From positions 10,074,001-10,138,000 of the forward strand of contig NC_134017.1 in assembly GCF_040712315.1 (NCBI RefSeq): a stretch of DNA of 64,000 nt. Reading direction: 5' to 3'. This stretch comes from Castanea sativa (Eukaryota; Streptophyta; Magnoliopsida; Fagales; Fagaceae). The notes beneath the pieces are model-generated. The model had not been told where the DNA came from. It did not search any database and saw nothing but the letters and a program-made list of their open reading frames with translations. Made by a program: the position numbers and the translations under genes. This document shows, piece by piece, positions 23,743-35,217 of this stretch; position 1 is the stretch's first letter; every line of letters starts with the position of its first letter.

Positions 23743-25166
23743 CAGTGTGGGTGATACCGTACCGTACCGTACCGGCCGGTACGACCGAAAAATACCGTAC
23801 CGGCCAGTGCACCGGTACAGGTACACCTCCTGTTTCGTACCGAAAAAAATATCGGCTGTTCCGGCCGCATACCGGCCGTACCTGCGAAATTCAGCTGTTT
23901 CGGCCGATAAATGGATACCGAACCGAAATACAAATCTGAGTAAGCTAAGAAAACACAAACACAATCCTCCTCTTTTCTTTGTTTATCTGTCTCTCTCTTA
24001 AAAGGTAACCCAATCAAAACACAAACACAATCTAAATTTTAGAAACGACGGATCAAGAACAGGGAAAAATACAAATTAATTAGAACAAAAAATCTAAAAT
24101 CAAAACAAAAACAAAAAATTAAGAACATGAAAGCCTATCTAAGCTCCATTGTAACAACAAAGTGAATCAGAACAAGAAAAGAAGGAAGGAAAAAAAAAAA
24201 AAAAAAAAAGCCAGACAGACAGACGAAGGCCATTCGGCTGTGTGTGTGTGTGAAGTGAGATGAAGAAGAAAGAAAAAAAAAATGCAAACATAGAGGTTGG
24301 CTGTGTCACCTGTGTGTGTGAAGTGAGCCGAAGAGGAAAGGAAAAAAAAAAAAAGGAAGCACGGATGAAGAGGAGAAAGAGAGAGGCAGGTTTTGGAAAG
24401 TGGAGATAAGAAAGGAGAGGATGAGATATATGGGAAATGGGAATAGGTCAGGACTCAAGTGTGTGGTGGAGAAAAATCAGGAGAAAAAAGAAAAAGAAAA
24501 AAAGAAAAGGAAACGTATGGATAAGGATGAAAGAAAGGAAAAGAATAGGAAATGACCCTTAGAAACACTATTACAATATTTTCACATTAAATTTCAAGTA
24601 ATTAGCTAATAATGATGAGTAAAAAAATAATTTCAGCGGTGTGTTCAAATTAGAACTAGTAACAACTTTTCACATAAGATTTTGATGTAATTCTTGTAAA
24701 ATTATTGTGAAAAATATTGTGAATATAACACTTTTTATTATTTATTTAAATTTCCTTTAGTTTAAACTTAAAAGGCCAATACTTGGCCTAGGACCCTAGA
24801 TGATGTGATAGTGAATTGATTTTAAAGAGATGACAATTTTGTATTTTTACTTTTCCATATAATTTTTTGAAAAGTATTTTTTATTCACTTTTTTTTTTCT
24901 CAAAAAATCCCTCTCTGTTTTTTAGACAAAAAACAAACCTCTCTTTATTTACTCCAAAGTATTATATAAAACAATAAACATACTAATAAAATAATCATTA
25001 TAACTAAATGTTTATAAAAAAAAAATCATTATAATCTTGTATATTGTATAAAATAGTAAAAAATAGTGGTAAACCCGAAACGGTACACCGATATTGACCG
25101 GTATCCGAAATATATCGTACCGCTAGCCAAACCGGTACAGCCTCCAATACGGTATTGACTTCCTTG
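23743..25166. mobile_element. Candidate non-autonomous TIR element with ACCGGTAC-rich ends
   Basis: Both ends are packed with ACCGTACCGG-like motifs (23755-23900 and 25075-25155) in opposite orientation. The outer sequences CAGTGTGGGTGATACCGTA and (reverse complement of the right end) CAAGGAAGTCAATACCGTA form imperfect terminal repeats. Candidate 8-bp flanks GGTTCAAG (23735-23742) and AGTTCAAG (25167-25174) differ at one base. The interior is A-rich with no transposase frame. 8-bp duplications suggest hAT-like insertion. Confidence 0.5.
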
Positions 25167-25174
25167 AGTTCAAG

Positions 25175-26079
25175 GCTTTGTTGACTAAGCTACTCAAGTC
25201 AACTTGCAAAAGCTAAGGTAATTATCAATATGCATGTACCAAAAGATAGGGAAAGAATCATGGCTTGTTTTTGCAGACTACAAAACATCAATTGGTGCAT
25301 TGCCTAATTCACTACATGGAATTTTTAATTTATATTGATCATTAAATAATAATTATTATTTTTCTTTTAATTATATATAGGCGAGATTCAATCAGATGTC
25401 TACTATTTGATAATAAAAAAACTTTACATTCAATAAAATGATTAAAAAAATGATATTTTACATCAATATATATACTTACATGAAGGTTTCTTGTTTTTTT
25501 TCTTTTTTCTTTTTATCTCAGGAATATTTAAAGTTGACTTGAAAATAGTATGACAAGAATACAAAAGAATTGGTAGAATTGTCGATTTGAAAAAAAAAAA
25601 TCACCATCATTTGAGGGCTAGATATCGCCGTATCTAACACTTGTAATGTGGACTTGTACAACTTTAGAGGACTAAATCACAAAAATCTCCACCACTCACG
25701 TGGCTCGTTGCCAAAACAAACATACTTTGTATCTCGATTCTCATTTCTCAACACTTTCATTGTGATAGATTCCTAGAAATGAAGCAAATTCTAACTTTTC
25801 TATTAGTCTATTTTAATAAATTTCTCCTGTGTTATTACATTTGGATCTAAAGTTTTTTACAATTTTTACTGTTATTTTTGGTTTAGATTTGTGCAATGTG
25901 TGAATTTATTTACATTTTAGTCATAAGAGGGTTCACATTATAGAAAAAAAGAGTGTATTTGATGTTAATGTTGAATGTTTATAATGTTTTTGTTGTTAAT
26001 ACTAAACCAAGACTTCACTTTGGAGCGCAATGTAATGTTAATGTAAGATCTACTAGTGACTATTTGGAGGGGAAATTAT
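25175..26079. other. Intergenic, no feature seen
   Basis: AT-rich sequence without recognisable genes. No repeat ends were found. Confidence 0.5.
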
Positions 26080-26186
26080 TGCATAGTCTGGGACTATGAT
26101 CTCTACCTCTCACAGAGAGATGGGCCCCATGGTGGGTGAGACCCACCCATCTATGAGAAAGAGGGAGCATAGTCCCAGACTATGCA
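26080..26186. mobile_element. 107-bp MITE-like foldback with perfect 19-bp inverted ends
   Basis: The left end TGCATAGTCTGGGACTATG (26080-26098) is the exact reverse complement of the right end (26168-26186). Each arm is itself a hairpin (CATAGT...ACTATG). The middle holds more palindromes (GGGCCC, CCATGG, TGGGT...ACCCA). No target duplication is obvious. Confidence 0.75.
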
Positions 26187-26714
26187 AAACAGCCTTGTTT
26201 GGAGAGCTTGGGATTACTCTAGGGTCTATAAATAGGGTAGCAAAGTCCATGAAATAAGGGAAATCAAATCATAATTCATAATTTTAGCAAAAAAAAAAAT
26301 TCATAATTAAGATTGCATTCAAACCTTTAAAAGTTAAAACCCTCGAAACAAAATTCGAATCCCAAAATATGGACTAGTGGAATCAATTGGCATTAACTTG
26401 GTGTCCGCACCACTGTACAAAAATTCAGTCCTTTGGATTAAAATATGTTGCATCTGAATGGTGCATCATTGTTTTCATGATCTCAGCGATGCTAGAAACT
26501 ACAAAAGTAGGTTTCAAACTCAACATAGCAACTAAGATAGTATCGCATCTCATGGTAAACGTCCAAATATGTCATCATTTGTTTAATAATATCTTTCCAT
26601 CTTGATCATTTCATAAAAGAATTAATTGCAAAAGGAAAGCAATCACGACCAATCCCTCAAAACAGTTGCTAATCCAAACTTTGTATGTGAAGAAAACTCA
26701 AGCATACAGAACTT
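26187..26714. other. Intergenic and start of duplicated segment B
   Basis: No gene is seen. From about 26560 onward the sequence matches 60-200 of the window (3' flank of the SET-like copy). Confidence 0.55.
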
Positions 26715-26932
26715 TTTATTTTATTATTATTATTATTATTATTTTAATAACAAGGGTGTTCAAACCCCTTTGAGTATCTGACTATTCCCTCGGGCAATCC
26801 TTCTATCCCACACACACCGGGTAATTACGAAGAGGAATCACTTGGAAGTGGCCCCAAGATATTAGCAAGAGATTTTGAACCAATAATCTCATGGATATGA
26901 TGAAGCCTTAACAACTACTAAGTCAACCCCTT
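26715..26932 (-). mobile_element. Candidate tRNA-derived SINE
   Basis: On the minus strand it opens GGGGTTGACTTAGTAGTTG, like a Pol III A box. About 30 nt on it has TTGGTTCAAAATCTC, like a B box. It ends in an AATAATAAT-type tail. The paralogous segment near 200-250 lacks it, which supports insertion. The flanking duplication is unclear. Confidence 0.5.
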
Positions 26933-27129
26933 AGCATAAAGTAAACTTGAAAGAAAACTTGAGCATAGAGTAGTACAATCTTCATCTAGATGTCATAACT
27001 CTGCAATTTACAAAGGTTGGCAATTGCAGCTTCAAAACAGTAAAATGAAAAATATGATTGCTAACTAATAAACATGGAAAAAGTACGCCAGGGTGAGAAG
27101 GTGTGTGGAATAAAATTATGGCTAACCAA

Positions 27130-27556
27130 CATACATGAAGCTCCATCTCCTTTGGTCCTCTTCATACATTGGAGTTTATCATGCGTCGTCGCTTTAAGTT
27201 GCTCAATCTGTAAGTCTAACAGCGCTTCTTCATTATGAAGTACCTTAGTAGCCACCAAAACCCCAATGTTGGGCATTGATCATAGTTCCATCATACCTTG
27301 TTATCTTATATGTGTTCTGCACATCAACTTTTGGGTATCCAAGACTGCAATGTATAGTACGCTGGTAGAGTATACTACACCAGGCTAGAAGGCCACGACA
27401 GCACCAACATCAGTTTCACTTTCACCATCTAAATATAATCCTTGGCTGGCTTCCTTGTGTGGCATTTAAGATGGCTTGATATCAAGCTTGTAACAATGAG
27501 GTCCTGTAGTCTTTCGGGAGTTTAGCACAATTCAATGGCTTTGTTTCAGGTTCAAC
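27130..27556 (-). pseudogene. SET-like gene, 3' part, copy B (broken)
   Basis: The minus strand reads LDIKPS*MPHKEASQGLYLDG, then [14 protein letters not shown], a frame-shifted block, [13 protein letters not shown] and [14 protein letters not shown], and then shifts frame. Relative to copy A, the middle block between the INAQ motif and LVATK (about 80 codons with CPYDFPLTEKDM) is deleted. It has the same in-frame TAG after VAF/IAF as copies A and C. A premature stop, a frameshift and the deletion make it non-functional. Confidence 0.65.
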
Positions 27557-28973
27557 TGTGCTGAACAATCATTAATAGTTAGTACTTAAAATGGGAGAAC
27601 TAGAGCGTACACACATCACACACAATCTCTTACATAATCAGAACCAAATAGTGGACATTTTGAATCACTAATTGAAACTTCTTCTATACCAAAACATAAG
27701 ATGGATACACAAAACCCAAAACACTGTGTCCTTTCTCTTTTTTCTATGCACAAATTCACAAGTTGTTATCATAAAAATTAAAATGCCATAAATTGCATTC
27801 TAACTTCATGTGTTTTCCATGTTTAATTAGGCCAAAAATGGCATTGCTTAGCTATGTTAATGGTGACATATGTAAAAACAGTTCATTGTTGACAATTTGA
27901 TGAAAAACTAACCATGAAAAAAATAATGATAGTAATAATAATAATAAAAAGAACTTATCAAGTACGAGGAAGAGCAGTTCAAGTATTATTGAAGACAGCA
28001 AGGTCAACAAAAAAAATCAAATGAAAGTGTCAGATGACGGAAATGTCAAGAGAGCCTCTGCACCACAAGATGCAGAAGAGAGCACGATACATGGTCATGT
28101 ATATCAAACTAAGTGTGGCAGACAAGACACAGAAACGTTGCTACTAAAGGATATCTATGGCATTTCACAATTGTAGGACAAGCAAGCAGCTCAGCAGAAG
28201 ACAACAACACAGATTTCTGGAGTTTGATGTTTTCCTGTAATATGAAATTTATCCAAACTCAACATGTACCTATAAGCTAGTACAATAAACAAAACTGATA
28301 GCCTTGCAGAAAATCTGGGTGCAGAAACTCTTCTAATTTGATTCCAACTAGAGCACATTATCATTACAAAAATATAAAATCAACAGTTCTTCTAAGAATA
28401 TTATTTTAGAAGAAAAGTTAAAATGTATAGAACTACCTATGAATCACATCACAAACACAAACATGATTTCGAGAAAGACCTTATAGAAGCTATAGATAAT
28501 GGATATAGCATTAGATACCCCAACAACTCCCAGTAGGCATTCTGGACAGTAATTAAATACTCCTTGAATATACCTTCCATAAAATCAATTTAAGTATCCT
28601 CAAGAAATCTTCACCTCCCCTCCCCTCCCCCACCCCTGAAGGGCACCATCCCATTTCCCACACTTTGCTGCCCAATTGTAGATTTCTTTTGTCGACACTT
28701 CAGTTCAAAAGTGATTGGATGTTAACATTGAGTCATTAACTCTACTTGAATAACATTAAACTTTTTAAATAACTAGTAAAGAAGCTAAGGTAATCAACGG
28801 AACAAATCAAAAGATCTTTCCCTCGAATCAAGATAATCCCACTACTTCAAACATAGAAAGGATGGGTCACAAGAAAATTCTAAGATCCTGAACATCTCAA
28901 GACACACTCACACATCTTCAAGCTCATAATACAACATTGGAAAAAGCTTCCGGATTGCAAAATAGAACCTTAC
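27557..28973. other. Intronic/spacer part of duplicated segment B
   Basis: No gene is seen. 27980-28350 (GAAGACAGCAAGGTCAACAA) is shared with 33470-33830. About 770 bp present at 33830-34600 in segment C is missing here. Confidence 0.55.
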
Positions 28974-29250
28974 CAGGATGGTCAGTAGGTTGGCCATTCC
29001 AGCGAACCGCAAAACCAAGGCCACTCCAACAAGGAGCAGCTATTGGTTGTTGAGGCAATTCATGTCCATCACCTGTCCTTTTAGTATCAAGAATAAGAAT
29101 TTCATCCATAGTCATGGAGAAACTTTTAATCTGAGCATGTACATTTTCTTGGAGTTGGCTCTGTTGATCAGCAATAGAGGCTTCACTAGCCATTCTATGA
29201 TCTCCTCTGCATCTGCCTCATCAGCATTCCTTCCCAAACGATTGTAGCTG
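28974..29250 (-). pseudogene. SET-like gene, N-terminal exon, copy B
   Basis: The minus strand reads GRNADEADAEEII, then a 1-nt frame shift, then MASEASIADQQSQLQENVHA, IKSFSMTMDEILILDTKR, PQQPIAAPCWSGLGFAVRWN and PTDHPG. A GT donor follows (CCTG^GTAAGG, exon edge 28974). The best-preserved relative is copy C. The frame shift ahead of MASEAS probably kills the reading frame. Confidence 0.65.
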
Positions 29251-29422
29251 GATGTTCAAGTCTGTCATGAGAAAAAAATTGGGATTAGAGGAAACCCAAT
29301 GAAGCCGTACCCCAAGTGACAAAGGTAGCATAAATTCACATGAAGCCAAGTGGCAAAGTAGGGAACAAACAAAAGTTGTATTATTTGTTTGGTGATAAAA
29401 TCAATATATATATAAAAGCAGA

Positions 29423-29448
29423 GACCTCATGCGAAAATGCATGAGGTC
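29423..29448. repeat. Perfect 10-bp hairpin near the Helitron B 5' end
   Basis: GACCTCATGC, loop GAAAAT, GCATGAGGTC. Confidence 0.9.
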
Positions 29449-30691
29449 TTGCCATGTGGCACTCTAAGCTTCCATTTAGTCTTTTTAACCTTTTTTAAAT
29501 TAAAATTTTTAATTGTAACCCAATAATTTATGGTAACTTATTTTTACTATCACATATATGGCCTGAGGTTAACAATGACCAAACAATTGTAATTTTTTTA
29601 AAAAAATAACCACGTTGTCAAAGTAGATAAAAGGACCAAGCCCATAAATATTGACCCAAATATGAATTTTCCACCAACATGTAGCTGAAAGGCTACAACC
29701 TTTGACCCACCCCAACTTTCAACCCTTGCCAATGTATACCTCAAAAGATAACCCATGCTGAACACCCCACCAACATGTAGCTCAAAGGCTACCATCTAAA
29801 TTCCCCACCAACGTGTAGCTCAAAGGCTAACTCACGCCAAGGCTGACCCACCCCATAGTTCAGTAGATGAGAGCTTAAATATTTACACACAAACCCTCTT
29901 CTTCCTTCCCAGCCAAGAATTTCAATCATAGCGAACCTTTGTTTCTCTATACAAAAACTCTTAAACTTCTAAGAAAACAATGGTTTCCATTCCAACTCAG
30001 TGATTATCTGTACAAACACTCTTCAACTTCTAAAAAAAACAACGGTTTTCACTCCGACTCGGTGGTTATTTGAAGACATAAATGCAGGAGCTTAAAAGAT
30101 TTCAGCGTTTAGTATTTTGGGCTTCAATGTAGCCACTTCCAACCAATTGTACAATGCAGTTAGCACCAGGTAAATGCCACCTAATTTATGAAATTAAAGA
30201 GTTAGTTTCATTTAATGTTTTTTTTGCAGGTTGTAAAATCTATTCTTTTATATATCTCCGTCTCCTTATGTCTCAAAACTTAGGCCACTATAATTTATCA
30301 CAATTCATTTCAGAGTGGTATGTTTACTTTCCTAATTTTATGTTCCTCTTAAATAGTTTGTTTATTAATTTATTTTTGAAGCCAAAAATACTATGTTCGT
30401 TGTTATGCCACTATAATCTTACATCTCATTTCACATTCGTTGTTAATTTCATGTTTCTCTTCAATAGTTTTTTTATTGATTTGTTGTTAATTTAGTTTAA
30501 CCATCTTTGAAAAATATTTATAATTCAATAGTTGTTAACCCACAGAATCAATATTGATTTGTTTGTTCAACCAAAAAAAAAAACACAAATAAAACAAAAC
30601 AAAGGAAGTATTTACAATTAATTTCAAATTCTTTTTCAAAAACCACGAGGTCCCTTAACAGTTTTGAGTAGAGGAATTTATTGGGGGGGAA

Positions 30692-31177
30692 ATGGAGGCT
30701 GCAAGACTTGCATGCCAAAGAAGGCGTATGATCATGTACAAGAAAAGGATGGCCAAGATGCATTCCACAAACATAGTGTCATCAAAGAGATTTGGAAGTG
30801 GAAGCCATAGGAGTAAAAAGCATAAAGACATAGCAATGATCCATGATACAGATAGTTGTAAGCGAGCAAGACTTAATAGGCGAATGGTACTCAACCTTGA
30901 CTGTACTTGGGAAAGTAGTTCAAATGCTCAATGCTTGCAGCAATCAACCCCTTCAGTTATAAATGTTTTTTCTCACTCGATTGTTGGGCTTAATGGTGAT
31001 GTTGCTACAACAACTATTGTGAAAGAATTCAGGATACATCTGCCTACAAATGCCAGTGCCTTGGATAAGCATCTGCCTACAACTGAGCTTACATGTACTA
31101 ATTCCATAATTTGGAATGATTGTAATGATATAATAATTAGCTTGGTTGGAGTATTTCTTTGGTTGTCACTTGCCTAA
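30692..31177 (+). CDS. Hypothetical 161-aa frame inside Helitron B
   Basis: It begins MEAARLACQRRRMIMYKKRM. The first 70 residues are strongly basic (Arg/Lys, SHRSKKHKD). The rest has no recognised motif and ends SLVGVFLWLSLA. The start is preceded by A-rich sequence. I do not recognise it. A basic N-terminus occurs ahead of the Rep domain in some Helitron proteins, so a remnant of a Helitron-encoded protein is possible but unproven. A captured host fragment or chance frame are the alternatives. Confidence 0.25.
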   Translation: MEAARLACQRRRMIMYKKRMAKMHSTNIVSSKRFGSGSHRSKKHKDIAMIHDTDSCKRARLNRRMVLNLDCTWESSSNAQCLQQSTPSVINVFSHSIVGLNGDVATTTIVKEFRIHLPTNASALDKHLPTTELTCTNSIIWNDCNDIIISLVGVFLWLSLA

Positions 31178-31334
31178 AAGTCTGTTGAAAATTACACAGT
31201 TGCTAAAATTTTTGATGCACCTTCAAATGAGAAAAATGTATGGAAGAAAAAAAAAAAAAGCACAAGCCAGTATGCTATATTGTTTATTTCTCTACACTAC
31301 ACTGATGTAAATAATGTGCTCAAACTTAATATAG

Positions 31335-31622
31335 ATGGAAATACCTATGCAAAATCGTAGCGACAACAAATCTGCCAGCACAAACTTTGTAAGATTCAGC
31401 CAAGAATCTTCCAGTGCCATTTCATCAATGATCAACATAAATGATGCAACAAAAGGAGAAAATGATAAAAGCTCACAAATTGAACAAATAAGGACAGATT
31501 ATGATAACATACCCCTCAATATGCTCTACAAGCGTCAACATACTTCAAAAAAACAAAGCATTCAAGAAACAAAAAAACAAAATTTCGCAATAAAGCTCTT
31601 TATTACATCACAAAATAAATAA
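31335..31622 (+). CDS. Hypothetical 95-aa frame inside Helitron B
   Basis: It begins MEIPMQNRSDNKSAST and is Ser/Asn/Lys-rich, hydrophilic and low in complexity. No motif is recognised. It lies 157 bp downstream of the 161-aa frame, same strand, different frame. The two could be pieces of one decayed coding region or chance frames. Confidence 0.15.
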   Translation: MEIPMQNRSDNKSASTNFVRFSQESSSAISSMININDATKGENDKSSQIEQIRTDYDNIPLNMLYKRQHTSKKQSIQETKKQNFAIKLFITSQNK

Positions 31623-31735
31623 CAATAATATGGAATGAATTACCAAGCTTTTATCAACTTTTATAAAGCTCTTTATTACATCACAAAATAAATATCAATA
31701 ATATGGAATGTTACCATGCTTTTATCAACTTTTAT
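31590..31735. repeat. Tandem duplication of about 72 bp
   Basis: Two copies of AAGCTCTTTATTACATCAC...TTTTATCAACTTTTA in tandem inside Helitron B. Confidence 0.85.
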
Positions 31736-32210
31736 TATACAATATTACTCTAAAGTTTATTCTTTTTGATGAAAATAGATGGCTAGGGTTTTTTTAATTG
31801 CAACATTTTTTTACTTTTTATTTTAACCGTTTTTTTTTAATATACCAAAAGAAGCAGTCAAACGGTGTTTTTTTTTGCAAGCGTGGCAGAGTTTTTAAAG
31901 CCCAAACATTGTAATGTGTGGCTGTTTCACTTTAAAACTGTATACGTGGCAGCATTTTAAGGGGTCTTTTTTCCTATTTGTCAATACCTCCTTAAACATA
32001 GGAATCAACTTTCTCTCAGCTTCTGCTATTATATATAGTATATGTGTTTGCAATCTATAATTGTTACTTCTTATGATAAACTCAGTACTAACAAAGTTTT
32101 ATAACAAATATGTTATAATATATGTACAATATTCTTCATAAAAAATTACATAAACTATTACGACATTATCCGTGCATCGCACGGGCAACTTACTAGTTCA
32201 TATAACGGTA

Positions 32211-32467
32211 GAACTTCAAAACTTGACATAACTTGATTTTAATGTTTGCCTGGCTTCCATCCAAGTTTTAGCTTCTTTGATATTGTGCATCTACACAAAA
32301 TGCAAGACATGATTTAAAAGTTCACTATTGGCTTGATTTATCAACAAGTTAAAAGAAATTTTAGCTTTGTTAAAGTACTTGACATAGATACACAAGATCA
32401 AAGAAGCTAAAACTTGGATGGAAGTCAGGCAATAATTAAAATCAAGTTATGTCAAGTTTTGAACTTC
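32211..32467. repeat. Inverted repeat with 83-bp arms and 91-nt loop
   Basis: The left arm 32211-32293 and right arm 32385-32467 are reverse complements with about six mismatches in 83. They contain the shared core CCATCCAAGTTTTAGCTTCT. It begins only 14 bp beyond the CTAG end of Helitron B. It is absent from the paralogous segment near 35580-35620, where CTATTATTTG continues directly, so it is an insertion. It is either a foldback MITE or a hairpin-RNA locus. Confidence 0.85.
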
Positions 32468-32937
32468 TATTATTTGAGTTTAATCACCTCGCAAATAGTA
32501 CAACTTTTGGGTTGATTTTTAGAAGCTTGAAAACCAAAAATAGGCTCAAAATATAAATTAATTAGTGGTCATATAAACCTAAAATACCTCAGTATTATAG
32601 TAAAACAATCACTTCTAACTTTAAAAACCATCAAGATAGGAACAAAAAATTAGTAGGTGCCTCTATGAATGTTATACACTAAGGTTCTGTTTGTTTTGGC
32701 TTAGAAATATCAGCTTCTTTTCACCATCATCTTATGTAAATCTTTTTAATGCCTCACTTTTTCTAAGAATAGTTGTACTGTTCTACAGGTTATTTTTCAA
32801 CAAAGTAAGGCAGTCAAAATAAGCTCATCCAACACACATTCGTGAAAATTTATTCAATACTACTTTATGAACATATTTATTCACTTATTACAAAAGGAGC
32901 TTAGGATTTTGATTATTAAAATGGGTTATCCTCAAAG
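32468..32937. other. Segment B spacer, repeated at 35600-35960
   Basis: Clear homology to 35600-35960 (CACTAAGGTTCTGTTTGTTTT versus ATGCTAAGGTTCTGTTTGTTTT). No gene is seen. Confidence 0.6.
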
Positions 32938-33095
32938 TTACACCAGGCTAGAAGGGTATGACAGTACCAACATCAGCTTCACCGTTTAAACATATACCTT
33001 GGCTGGCTTCCTAGTGAAGTATTTCACCATCAAGCTTGTAAACAAGGAGGTCCTTTAGTCTTTCAGAGAGTTCAGCACTATTCAATGATGTGCAG
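32938..33095 (-). pseudogene. SET-like gene, short 3' exon remnant, copy C
   Basis: The minus strand reads NSAELSERLKDLLVYKLD, then H*EASQGICLNGEADVGTVI and PF*PG, and stops where segments B and C are joined. It has the same TAG after PF/AF as copies A and B. Only about 50 codons survive; the remaining C-terminal exons are absent. Confidence 0.6.
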
Positions 33096-35217
33096 AAAAA
33101 TCATTAGTAATTGTTACTTTAATGGGAAAACTAGAACACACCCACATGCTCTTAAGTAATCAGAACCAAATGTGGAAATTTTGTAATAATTAAATGAGAC
33201 TTCTTCTGTACCTAAACAGAAGATAGGTACTAAAAACCCAAATAATGCAGTTATGCTCAAAAAAACAAAAATGTGTTGTACATATAAACCTTTCTCTTTT
33301 ATCCTCTTCACAAATTCATAAGTTTTATTATAAAAATTAAAATGCCATAAATTGCATTCTAGCTATGTTAATAGTGGCATAAGTAAAAACAGTTTATTGT
33401 TGACAATTTGATAAAAAAACTAACCATGAAAAAAAGCAACTTATTAAATACTAGGGAGGAGCTGTTCTATAATTATTGAAGACAGCAAGGTCAACAAGAA
33501 AAATCAAATGTAAGTGTCAGATGATGGAAATGTGGAGAGCCTCTGCACCACAAAATGCAGAAGAGAGTGGCGATACATGATCATGCAAATCAAATTAAGT
33601 GCAGCAGACAACGCAAAGCAATGTTGCCACCAAAGGAAACCTAAGGAATTTAACAATTGTTGAACAAGCAACTCAGCAGAAGACAACAATATAGATTTCT
33701 GGATTTTGATGTTTTCTTGTAATACAAAATATATCCAAGCTCAACAAGTACATATACTCAAGTACATTAAGAAGAAACTTGATGGTTTTGCAATCAAATC
33801 TGGGTGTAGAAACATTCTAATTTGATTCCAGCACAGAGATTATGACATGGGGCCCTGCTTATATGCGCAATTGTAACGAATTTTGTAACAATCAAACATA
33901 TTTGACAGTTGTGTATTAGAACAGGCACCCAGTTGAAGCCTTCTCATCCGGTCTTTGATGCGGCAAGGGTCGATTTGATGTTATTGGGAAATATATTCAA
34001 GAAAATTTTTGAAACATTAACCTTATAATTAAAAGAACACCGATTAGTTCTTACCACACAAGGAGATTAAACTGAAGGGCATAAGTCCAGCTTGGAGGAC
34101 ATCCTTGTACTTCTAGAGATATTGATCCCCTTTTTTTTCCCACATATCCATGTATTTGTTACCAGCAACATGCCATCCAAATACTAAAATAAGAATTGAT
34201 CACAATCTAGCACTTTCTTGCAGTAAAATAATCTAAACCTCTATATGTGTTACCTCCAATACAATGACTTCCAATCAAGGCCCTGTCGAGTATCAATCAA
34301 AACTGAGAACTTCACATAACCTTTATAATCAATTTGGTTTCCAAGGTTTCAACCCAAATAATGTCATGTTTTAGGTTACAAACTGGTTGAATTCCTTGTT
34401 TGGCTGCAATAAGAATGGCATTCAAAAATGAACATACACTATTTTAGATTTAGAGCTTTAACCTCAATGAAAAGAAGCCAAGAGATATTCTAGAAGGTAT
34501 TAACAGCATCAAAGCTTGCAAGTAATCTTTTTGTTTTATTGGTAAGTTACACATATGGGTGGGTCATGAACCCTCAATCTCACTTGCCACCTTGTTCTTA
34601 AAAAGAGGGAAATGCTCATTCGCAACATTGAAGTTTGCAAGAAATCTAACAACTAGAGCATATTATCTTTCCAAAAAAAATATATAAAATCAACATTTCA
34701 TCTAAGAATATTAATTTAGAAGTAAAAAGGTTAAAAATTATAGAACGAATCACATCACAAACACAAAAACATGATTTCAAGAAAGGCCTTATAGAAGCTA
34801 GAGATAACAAACTCCCAATGAGTATTCTGAAAACAGTAATTAAAAGCTCATTGAAGATGCCTTTCCAAAAAATCAATTTAAGTATCCCCAAGGCATCTTC
34901 CCCTCCACTTCGCTACCCAAATGTAGATTTCTTTTGTTGATACTTCAGTGCAAAAGTGATTGGATGTTAACTTCAACTCTACTTGAATAACTTTAAGTAT
35001 TTTAAATAATTAAATTTGTTTAAGGAAAAAATTAAAGAAGTTAGGGTACTCAATGGACAAATCAAAAGATCATTCATTTGAATCAATATAATCCCCCTAC
35101 TTCAAGGGTGAGCCACAAGAAAATTCAAAGATCCTGAACATCTCAAGCTACACTCACACAACTTCAAGCTCATAATACAACATTGGAAAGGGGTTTTTTA
35201 TTACAAACAGATCTTAC
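33096..35217. other. Intronic/spacer part of duplicated segment C
   Basis: No gene is supported. It aligns with 27557-28973 in blocks and keeps about 770 bp (33830-34600) that segment B has lost. Part of that (GGGAAATGCTCATT) is also in segment A near 13320. Confidence 0.55.

Larger units (their letters stand above)
29401..32196 (+). mobile_element. Non-autonomous Helitron B (2.8 kb)
   Basis: The 5' end TCAATATATATATAAAAGC follows an A. The 3' end is a textbook stem-loop CCGTGC-ATC-GCACGG (32169-32183), then GCAACTTA and CTAG (32193-32196) before a T. A perfect 10-bp hairpin near the 5' end lies at 29423-29448. It contains three CCACCAAC.TGTAGCT.AAAGGCTA repeats (29671-29830), two open frames of unknown origin and a tandem duplication (31590-31735). 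No Rep/helicase motif was recognised, so it is probably a non-autonomous or gene-fragment-bearing Helitron. Confidence 0.85.

Noticed and set aside
23641..24017. Overlapping frames on both strands at 23.6-24.0 kb
   Set aside because: They come from the ACCGGTAC-rich repeat end, which opens frames on both strands through composition.
30154..30495. 113-aa Phe/Leu-rich plus-strand frame in Helitron B
   Set aside because: AT-rich composition gives a hydrophobic chance frame. No start context or motif is seen.
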